From contig VBJP01000086.1 of the NCBI GenBank assembly GCA_005880165.1, forward strand, positions 1-12,379: 12,379 nucleotides of DNA. Direction: 5' to 3'. The translations under genes were made by a program, and so were the position numbers. The DNA comes from Chloroflexota bacterium (lineage in GTDB: Bacteria > Chloroflexota > Limnocylindria > QHBO01). Each line of letters starts with the position of its first letter. Position 1 is the stretch's first letter. The notes beneath the pieces are model-generated. The model was not told the origin of the DNA. It worked only from the letters and a program-made list of their open reading frames with translations, and did not search any database. Positions 6,080-11,292 of this stretch are shown one piece after another.

Positions 6080-6709
6080 TCAGCCCTGCTGCAGGTGAGC
6101 CCCGAGCACCACGGTGATGGCTTGAGCAACCGGAGCGGGATCGAAGGCCGGACCCCGCTCGGCCTGGTAGGCGATGGCTCCGTGGAGAAGCATGCCGGTC
6201 GCCAGGCTCACGCCTTCCACGTTGAGGTCAGGAGACGCCTCCCCACGGGCGATTGCCTCGCGGATGAACATCGCCGCGAACCCGCGCTCCTGGTCGAACA
6301 TGCGTTGGAGCAGGTCCCGCACGCGAGGGTTGCGGTCCGCCTCCGCCCAGGCGTGAACGACGATCGCGCCCCAGCTCTCCTCCTCCAGGGAGCTGACGAA
6401 GACGCTGATAGCCGCTTCCAGGCGTGCGCGCGGGTCGGGGATGCTGGCCAGCGTGCGGGCCAGCTCGTCCAGCTTCGCCTCTGTCTGCTGGCTGCAGACG
6501 GCGAGGAAGAGCTCTTCCTTGGACGGGAAGTAGCGGTAGATGAGGCCCACGCTGACACCAGCCTCGGCCGCGATGGCAGGCACGCTCGCGCGGAACCCCG
6601 ACGCGGCGAAGGCCCGACCGGCGCCCTCCAGGATGCGCTCGCGGACGGCGGCCGCGTGCGCAGCCGGGGTCTCGCGCGGCGCCTGGGTCGGCATGGGTTG
6701 CGCGGTCAC
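6080..6709 (-). CDS. TetR/AcrR-family transcriptional repressor
   Basis: This predicted repressor of the divergent MMPL exporter is 209 residues from GTG 6709. The N-terminal helix-turn-helix spans about 23-69: RERILEGAGRAFAASGF, then VPAIAAEAGVSVGLIYRYF and PSKEELF, the classic TetR core. The rest is an all-helical ligand pocket and dimer domain with no recognisable ligand signature. I place the start at the GTG because AGGGGG precedes it by nine bases. An ATG further upstream at 6736 is in frame but lies inside palindrome O1, and ATG 6694 is a possible shorter start. The first 20 residues are Pro/Ala-rich and probably disordered. It is likely autoregulated, since O1 overlaps its promoter -10. 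The stop is 72 bases from the MFS gene, so read-through into that operon is possible. Confidence 0.9.
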   Translation of the reverse strand: MTAQPMPTQAPRETPAAHAAAVRERILEGAGRAFAASGFRASVPAIAAEAGVSVGLIYRYFPSKEELFLAVCSQQTEAKLDELARTLASIPDPRARLEAAISVFVSSLEEESWGAIVVHAWAEADRNPRVRDLLQRMFDQERGFAAMFIREAIARGEASPDLNVEGVSLATGMLLHGAIAYQAERGPAFDPAPVAQAITVVLGAHLQQG

Positions 6710-6718
6710 GCAGCCCGT

Positions 6719-6724
6719 CCCCCT
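6719..6724 (-). promoter_or_regulatory. Shine-Dalgarno AGGGGG deciding the tetR start
   Basis: On the minus strand AGGGGG is followed by nine bases and GTG 6709. This favours the GTG over the in-frame ATG 6736, which would put this purine run inside the coding region and its own start inside operator O1. Confidence 0.55.
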
Positions 6725-6740
6725 ATGAACATCCATTCAT
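6725..6740. promoter_or_regulatory. Operator-like palindrome O1 (TetR site)
   Basis: The site reads ATGAA, six bases, TTCAT: a perfect five-base inverted repeat. It lies just upstream of the exporter -35 box and at the expected start region of tetR transcription. It shares TGAAC...ATTCAT with O2, 64 bases away centre to centre, close to six helical turns. Confidence 0.6.
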
Positions 6741-6767
6741 TCTGGCCTTGACAGGCCGGTTCCGCAA
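6739..6767 (-). promoter_or_regulatory. Candidate tetR promoter
   Basis: On the minus strand TTGCGG (6767-6762) and CAGAAT (6744-6739) are 17 bases apart. The -10 hexamer touches O1, so a bound repressor would block it. Both boxes are imperfect (three and four of six consensus bases). Confidence 0.35.
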
Positions 6768-6777
6768 GCCCTAGAGT
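6748..6777 (+). promoter_or_regulatory. Sigma70-type promoter of the MMPL exporter
   Basis: TTGACA (6748-6753) is a perfect -35 and TAGAGT (6772-6777) a fair -10, with 18 bases between. The start of transcription should be near 6784, just before O2 at 6790. The promoter is thus bracketed by O1 and O2, the arrangement of a tightly repressed efflux gene. Confidence 0.7.
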
Positions 6778-6789
6778 CCTTCAATCCAC

Positions 6790-6803
6790 TGAACGATCAT
6801 TCA
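6790..6803. promoter_or_regulatory. Operator-like palindrome O2 (TetR site)
   Basis: TGAACGATCATTCA is a 14-base palindrome with one mismatched pair (half-sites TGAA/TTCA around GATC). It sits immediately downstream of the predicted exporter transcription start, where bound repressor would block initiation or early elongation. The base pattern resembles TGAATGA-type TetR operators. Confidence 0.65.
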
Positions 6804-6821
6804 TTACGACGGGAGCAACCG

Positions 6822-6857
6822 ATGCGCAGGCGACTGCGGTCCTCGTGGCGTTCTTGA
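6822..6857 (+). CDS. 11-codon leader ORF overlapping the exporter start
   Basis: ATG 6822 follows GGGAG (6811-6815) by six bases, the only good ribosome site in the exporter leader. It encodes MRRRLRSSWRS, five of eleven residues being Arg, and stops with TGA at 6855-6857. The exporter GTG start at 6845 lies inside it in another frame and has no Shine-Dalgarno of its own. Possible roles are translational coupling or an Arg-sensing leader peptide. Alternatively it marks an error in the exporter's 5' end. No homologue is claimed. Confidence 0.35.
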   Translation: MRRRLRSSWRS

Positions 6858-9361
6858 CGCGCAGGACAGATGACGATCGGACCACGCCGACCAATGGTCC
6901 CAGGACCACAGAGCCCCTCAGCGGACCTCTGGCACCTGCCGGGGCTTTCATCGCATCCGGGCCGCCGAGCGGCGATTGGCCCCGGCCAATACTGGAACCG
7001 CATCCGACCGGGCTCTTCGCGGCGATCGGTCGCTTCGACTACCGCTACCGCCGCCTCCTTCCGATGCTTGGCCTGGGGCTGGTCATCGGTCTCAATGTCT
7101 GGGCCGGAGTAGGTGGTGGCAAGCTCATCCAGGGTGGCTGGTTCATCCCCGGATCGGAGGAGCAGCAGGAAGCCACTCTCATCGCGCAGCGCTTCGGACA
7201 GCAGCCGACCACCATGCTGGTCATCTATCACGATCCGGACGGCAATGCCGCCTCGGACGCGTTCCAGGCCAAGGTCAAGGCCAGCCTCGTCGACGTCCTG
7301 AAGGATCCGGTGGCGGATGGGCTGGTCACCTACGCGGACACCCACAGCCCGCAGCTATTGAGCCGCAATGGGACCGAGACCCTGGCCGTCATCAAGCTGA
7401 CCAAGCCCATCGAGGATTCGGTCGAGGACGCCGGCCGCCTCGCCGCCAAGGTCCATCCGCCGCAGGGCGTGCCGACGCAGATCACCGGCATCCCGCAGGT
7501 CTACAAGGAGTTCAACGCCAAGATTGAGCACGACCTGGTCCAGGCAGAAACGATCAGCCTGCCCATCGCCCTGTTGATCCTGCTGGCCGTGTTCGGGACA
7601 CTCGTGGCGGCTGGCCTGCCGCTGCTGATGGCCGCTCTGGCGCTGCCGAGTACCTTCGCGGTGATCTCAATCCTCGCCAACGTGACGGACATGAGCGTCT
7701 TTGTCACAAACCTGGCGAGCATGATCGGCCTGGCGCTGGCGATCGACTACTCGCTGTTCATGGTCAGCCGCTTCCGCGAGGAGCTGCGCCACCACTCGGT
7801 GGAGATCGCCATCGAACGCATGATGGGCAGCGTGGGACGGGCGGTCGCGGTCTCCGGGGTGGCCGTGGCCATCGGTCTCTCCTCGCTCATTGTCTTCGAG
7901 GCGTCGGCCCTGCGCTCGATGGGCTACGCGGGGATCATCACCGTCGTCTCGACCCTCATCTTCGCGCTGACCGTGCTGCCCGCCATGCTGGCCATGCTCG
8001 GCCCGCGGGTGAACCGCTTCCGCGTCCCGCTCCCGCGCCGCCTGCGGCTCATCGAGGACGACACCGCCGCCGCGGACCGGCGCCAGGGGCACGGGCTGTG
8101 GGCCTGGATCGCCGCTCGCGTCATGCGGCGGCCGCTCCTGATTGCGGGCCCGATCCTGGCCCTCCTCCTCCTGGCCGGAGCGCCATTCCTCTCCCTGCAG
8201 CTGTCGACCGGCCAGAACATCACCGACCTGCCTGACACCCCGGCCCGCGCAGGCTTCATGACGCTAGCCAATGACTTCCCCGGCGGCCAAAGCGACCCCA
8301 TCGCGGTGGCCGTCACCTGGTCGGGATCGAACCTGGACGGCGGCCTGGACACCGGGCGCCAGGCCTCGCTGTCGGACTACATCGGCCGCGTCATGAATCT
8401 CAAGGGGGTGACCGACGTGCTCTCGGCGCTGACCCCGCCCCCAGCTGTCCCGGCCGCCCAGTACTCTGCTCTGCTCGCGATTCCGGCCGGTCAGCGGCCC
8501 GCCGAGGCGGCGGGGATGAGCACCTATCTCAGGGATTGGATCGGGGGTGACACCACCAGGGTGATCGTGTATTCGAAGCTGCTGCCCGACTCGGATGCAG
8601 GACGCGAGCTCGTCACCCAGGTCCGCGGTCTGGCCGCGCCGGCAGGATCGCAGGTCCTCACCGGTGGGCTGCCCTCGCGGTCCGCGGATTTCATGGCCAG
8701 CTTCCGGAGCTCGGTGCCGGTCGCGGTGCTGATCGTGGTGGTCGTCACCGCCGGCGTGCTGTTCCTGACGTTCGGATCGGTCTTCCTGCCGATCAAGGCC
8801 GTGCTGATGAGCCTGATCAGCATCAGCGCCAGCTTCGGGGCCCTGGTCTGGCTCTTCCAGCAAGGACACCTCTCCGGCCTGCTCGGCTTTGAGCCCTCTG
8901 GGGCAATCGGCGCCTGGCTGCCAGTGATCATGTTCGCGATCCTGTTCGGCCTCTCGATGGACTACGAAGTGCTCCTCCTCTCGCGCATCCGCGAGCGCTA
9001 CCTGGCGACCGGCAACAACACGCGCGCGGTGGCGGAGGGGATCGGGATCACAGGAGGCATCATCACCGGCGCCGCGCTGATCATGGTCGCGGTGTTCGCC
9101 GCGTTTGGGCTGTCGAGCATCCTCTTCATCAAGGCGCTCGGCATCATCCAGGCGCTGGCCGTCCTCATCGATGCGACGCTCGTGCGCGGGCTGCTGGTAC
9201 CGGCCTTCATGCGGGTCATGGGGCGCGTGAACTGGTGGGCGCCGCGATGGGTGCAGCGCGCGGTCTCGCGGCTGGGGCTCTATGAGGACGCAGAGAGTGT
9301 CCGCCACACCCAGCCGCCGGCGGATGCGGTGCCGGCGAGGGGAGGGTTCGCCGCGTCGTGA
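6845..9361 (+). CDS. MMPL family (RND superfamily) membrane exporter
   Basis: This is an 838-residue proton-driven transporter of the MMPL type, which exports lipids, siderophores or drugs. It has the expected duplicated layout. Membrane segment 1 is at about 71-88, followed by a large extracytoplasmic domain (about 95-235). A membrane bundle at about 236-385 contains GLALAIDYSLFMVSRFREE (D301-Y302). The second half starts with a membrane segment at 430-450, then an extracytoplasmic domain (451-623). The last bundle contains GLSMDYEVLLLSRIRERY (D706-Y707). The paired Asp-Tyr motifs are the proton relay known for MmpL proteins, so the transporter looks intact. The first 55 residues are Pro/Thr-rich and cytoplasmic. 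The start is GTG 6845, the first start in frame, with no Shine-Dalgarno; it overlaps the leader ORF. TetR control from the divergent gene points to an inducible efflux role. The substrate is unknown. Confidence 0.93.
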   Translation: MAFLTRRTDDDRTTPTNGPRTTEPLSGPLAPAGAFIASGPPSGDWPRPILEPHPTGLFAAIGRFDYRYRRLLPMLGLGLVIGLNVWAGVGGGKLIQGGWFIPGSEEQQEATLIAQRFGQQPTTMLVIYHDPDGNAASDAFQAKVKASLVDVLKDPVADGLVTYADTHSPQLLSRNGTETLAVIKLTKPIEDSVEDAGRLAAKVHPPQGVPTQITGIPQVYKEFNAKIEHDLVQAETISLPIALLILLAVFGTLVAAGLPLLMAALALPSTFAVISILANVTDMSVFVTNLASMIGLALAIDYSLFMVSRFREELRHHSVEIAIERMMGSVGRAVAVSGVAVAIGLSSLIVFEASALRSMGYAGIITVVSTLIFALTVLPAMLAMLGPRVNRFRVPLPRRLRLIEDDTAAADRRQGHGLWAWIAARVMRRPLLIAGPILALLLLAGAPFLSLQLSTGQNITDLPDTPARAGFMTLANDFPGGQSDPIAVAVTWSGSNLDGGLDTGRQASLSDYIGRVMNLKGVTDVLSALTPPPAVPAAQYSALLAIPAGQRPAEAAGMSTYLRDWIGGDTTRVIVYSKLLPDSDAGRELVTQVRGLAAPAGSQVLTGGLPSRSADFMASFRSSVPVAVLIVVVVTAGVLFLTFGSVFLPIKAVLMSLISISASFGALVWLFQQGHLSGLLGFEPSGAIGAWLPVIMFAILFGLSMDYEVLLLSRIRERYLATGNNTRAVAEGIGITGGIITGAALIMVAVFAAFGLSSILFIKALGIIQALAVLIDATLVRGLLVPAFMRVMGRVNWWAPRWVQRAVSRLGLYEDAESVRHTQPPADAVPARGGFAAS

Positions 9362-9373
9362 CGCAAGCGCTCT

Positions 9374-9397
9374 TCGCGGCGCAGTACCCTGCCGCGA
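9374..9397. repeat. Inverted repeat ending at the next start codon
   Basis: TCGCGGC (9374-9380) and GCCGCGA (9391-9397) are perfect inverse complements around a ten-base centre that contains TACCCT. The repeat ends one base before GTG 9398. It could be an operator over the core promoter of the following gene, or a hairpin after the exporter stop. It lacks a T-run. Confidence 0.4.
9385..9390 (+). promoter_or_regulatory. Putative -10 box (TACCCT), leaderless-type
   Basis: TACCCT lies seven bases before GTG 9398 with no Shine-Dalgarno between, matching the TANNNT arrangement seen at other genes here. It sits in the centre of the inverted repeat at 9374-9397. It is weaker than the TAGGCT examples. 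Confidence 0.35.
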
Positions 9398-9700
9398 GTG
9401 GCTGGCAAGAATCGCCTGGAAGAGCTGACGCGCCGGTGGCAGGCGCGCCATGACGCTCGTCGGCGTACGCAGGCTGAAGATGGCGTCTCGCGGGAGCCGG
9501 CCGATGCGGTCCGCGCGGCGCGGGCCGCGTCCGCATTTCCATTCCGGCGCATCTCGCCCGCCGACTATGTCGCGCGCCATGCTTCCGACATGGTCGCGTT
9601 CACCTACGACGACTACACCTACGCGGATGCCGCCCTCCAGGCCTGGCTTGACGAGGTCGGCCGCCTGCTGCGCGCGCGTTCCAACGAGCCTGACCGATGA
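9398..9700 (+). CDS. Hypothetical protein, 100 residues, coupled to SprT-like peptidase
   Basis: I do not recognise this protein. It starts with GTG 9398. The first 50 residues are highly charged (Arg, Glu, Ala) and predicted helical. A more defined part follows: PFRRISPADYVARHASDM, then VAFTYDDYTYADAALQAW and LDEVGRLLRAR. The aromatic-acidic stretch FTYDDYTYAD is distinctive. There are no cysteines, membrane segments or signal peptide. Its stop overlaps the next gene's ATG by four bases (ATGA), so the two proteins are probably made together and may act together. Codon use is GC-rich at third positions like its neighbours, supporting that it is real. Confidence 0.65.
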   Translation: MAGKNRLEELTRRWQARHDARRRTQAEDGVSREPADAVRAARAASAFPFRRISPADYVARHASDMVAFTYDDYTYADAALQAWLDEVGRLLRARSNEPDR

Positions 9701-10335
9701 GGAGCGGCTCTGCGCCGGCCTGGGCCGTCGAGCTCGCGCTGCGGGTATGCGCCGACGCTGGCGTTGCGCCGCCCGATGCGCTGCGCTGGCGCCGCGCGGA
9801 CCGCGACCTCTCGACGGGATTGACGCGCCGCCACGCTGGATCGATCGCCGTCACCACGGGTTGGGACACCGATGACGCTCGGCACACGCTCCTGCATGAG
9901 CTCGCCCACTGGCTGACGGCGCAGGCCCCGCGTCGCCGGGGCTGGCGACGGCAGGCGGTCCATCACGGCCGCGAGTTCTACGCAACGGCCTTCGAGCTCC
10001 TTGCGCGGTATGCCCCAGATCCGGTCGCTGCCCTGCGGCGCGAAGCGGTGCGCTACCCGAACGCGCTGCGGCACGCGCGAGCGCTTGCTCTTCCGGGCAC
10101 GGAGGCGCTCGTCCTGGAGCGACTGGTGGCGCGGCGGGCGAGCCGCCGGCCCCGCGCGGCATGGCGCGTCGTGGTGCCGGAGCATGCGATTCGGCTTGTC
10201 CGGGATGGCCGCTGGTACGTCTGCTCGACCTGCGGCCGGCGGCTCGTTGGTCGCGCGCTTCTTCGCGCAGCTCAACGCGGCTCGCGCGACCGACACACGC
10301 TCTGGACACGCGAGCCCATCGAGGCGACCGCTTAG
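9697..10335 (+). CDS. SprT-like zinc metallopeptidase-fold protein
   Basis: This 212-residue protein has the zincin motif HELAH (H67, E68, H71) in HTLLHELAHWL. It is followed by VHHGREFYATAFELLARYA, in which H90 of HGxxF fits the third zinc ligand of SprT-like proteins. Near the C-terminus WYVCSTCGRRLVGR (C176, C179) looks like half of the zinc ribbon that follows the catalytic domain in SprT. No second CxxC pair is present. Eukaryotic relatives (Spartan) cleave DNA-protein crosslinks; bacterial SprT proteins are poorly understood. The family assignment rests on motifs and is moderately sure; a WLM/YgjP-type zincin is the main alternative. The start ATG overlaps the stop of the upstream unknown gene. 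There is no signal peptide, so it is cytoplasmic. Its stop is two bases from the convergent oxidoreductase gene. Confidence 0.72.
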   Translation: MRSGSAPAWAVELALRVCADAGVAPPDALRWRRADRDLSTGLTRRHAGSIAVTTGWDTDDARHTLLHELAHWLTAQAPRRRGWRRQAVHHGREFYATAFELLARYAPDPVAALRREAVRYPNALRHARALALPGTEALVLERLVARRASRRPRAAWRVVVPEHAIRLVRDGRWYVCSTCGRRLVGRALLRAAQRGSRDRHTLWTREPIEATA

Positions 10336-10336
10336 C

Positions 10337-11233
10337 TCAGGATCGCGCCAGGCTGACGGCTTCGGCGAGGGCGTGCATCGCCTCCACCGTTGACGGGACA
10401 CACGCCGCAATGACGTGGCCGACGCCCGCCTCGCGATAACCGCCCAGCCCCGCGGCGATCTCCGCGGCCGATCCTCGAAGCGCGTGCGTCGGTTGTTCGT
10501 CAGGCGTGGTAACAAGCTCCGGGAAGACGACGTTGACGCCAATCGTGATCTCCAGCGTCGTTGGCTCCCGGCCCGCCGCCGCGAGCGCCTCGCGGAGAGG
10601 AGCGACCCGAGGCTCGATCTCGGACACGTCCCCGAACCAGGCGGCGTTCCACATGTCGGCATGCTCAACGGTCAGCCGGAGCATGCGAGGCCGCCGGCCC
10701 GCGGTCAGGATGGGCGGACCGGACGGTCGCGGCCCGACGGGGAGCAGGAGGGCGCCATCGGCCTGGTGATAGCGACCGTGGAAGTCGGCGCGGCCCTCTC
10801 GAAGGAGCGGCAGGACGATCCTGAGCGCCTCCTCGAAGCGCCCCACCCGGTGATCGAACGGGATGCCGAAGGCATCGAACTCCGGCTCGTGCCAGCCGGC
10901 ACCCAGCCCCAGGATCAGGCGTCCGCCGCTGATCTCGTCGACCGTCACGGCCATCTTGGCCAGGACCGCCGGGTTGCGGAATGGCATCGCCATCACGATG
11001 GTGCCGATCTCCACCCGAGCGGTGTCGGCGGCCAGCGCGGCAAGGACCGACCACGCCTCGTAGATGCCGCTGGTTGGCTCGGGCGGGAAGCGGAACAGCA
11101 GGTGGTCGTAAACCCAGATCGAGTCGAGGCCGGCTGCCTCGGCCGCCTGCCCAATCTCCCGCAGCTCCCCGTAGGAGGCGGTCCGCCCGGACAGCTCACG
11201 CTCGCTGATGGGCATCACCGCGCCGACCTTCAC
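10337..11233 (-). CDS. LLM-class flavin/F420-dependent oxidoreductase
   Basis: This is a 298-residue luciferase-like TIM-barrel oxidoreductase. The start MKVGAVMPIS is followed by AAEAAGLDSIWVYDHLLF (about 31-48). ARVEIGTIVMAMPFRNPAVLAKMAVTVDEISGGRLILGLGAGW, about 72-114, is the family's most conserved stretch. Then come EPEFDAFGIPFDHRVGRFEE and PILTAGRRPRMLRL. The DEISGGR-LGLGAGW pattern is typical of members using coenzyme F420, though FMN use cannot be excluded. The substrate is not predictable; such enzymes reduce or oxidise diverse small molecules. It begins with GTG at 11233, preceded by TAGCAT six bases upstream and no Shine-Dalgarno. It is divergent from the CoA-transferase gene (59-base gap), so a shared catabolic role is possible but only inferred. 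It converges on the SprT-like gene almost without a gap. Confidence 0.9.
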   Translation of the reverse strand: MKVGAVMPISERELSGRTASYGELREIGQAAEAAGLDSIWVYDHLLFRFPPEPTSGIYEAWSVLAALAADTARVEIGTIVMAMPFRNPAVLAKMAVTVDEISGGRLILGLGAGWHEPEFDAFGIPFDHRVGRFEEALRIVLPLLREGRADFHGRYHQADGALLLPVGPRPSGPPILTAGRRPRMLRLTVEHADMWNAAWFGDVSEIEPRVAPLREALAAAGREPTTLEITIGVNVVFPELVTTPDEQPTHALRGSAAEIAAGLGGYREAGVGHVIAACVPSTVEAMHALAEAVSLARS

Positions 11234-11239
11234 GCAGCC

Positions 11240-11245
11240 ATGCTA
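11240..11245 (-). promoter_or_regulatory. Putative -10 box (TAGCAT) of the LLM oxidoreductase gene
   Basis: On the minus strand TAGCAT is followed by six bases and GTG 11233. No Shine-Dalgarno fits in the gap, so the transcript is probably leaderless. No convincing -35 is visible. Confidence 0.45.
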
Positions 11246-11280
11246 GCGGGGCCATTCGCCGCATCGGCATCGGTCTACCG

Positions 11281-11286
11281 TAGGCT
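11281..11286 (+). promoter_or_regulatory. Putative -10 box (TAGGCT) of the CoA-transferase gene
   Basis: TAGGCT is followed by six bases and the ATG at 11293. The hexamer is identical to those before trxB and the DUF1028 gene. It lies back to back with the TAGCAT box of the divergent oxidoreductase gene, 36 bases apart. Confidence 0.5.
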
Positions 11287-11292
11287 GGCGTG

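Noticed and set aside
6710..6736. In-frame ATG 6736 as the tetR start
   Set aside because: It lies within palindrome O1 and has no Shine-Dalgarno at the right spacing, whereas GTG 6709 is preceded by AGGGGG.
8264..9580. 438-codon open frame on the minus strand
   Set aside because: It is antisense to the C-terminal half of the MMPL exporter. The translation is low-complexity (Arg, Gln, Asp, His) and matches nothing I know.
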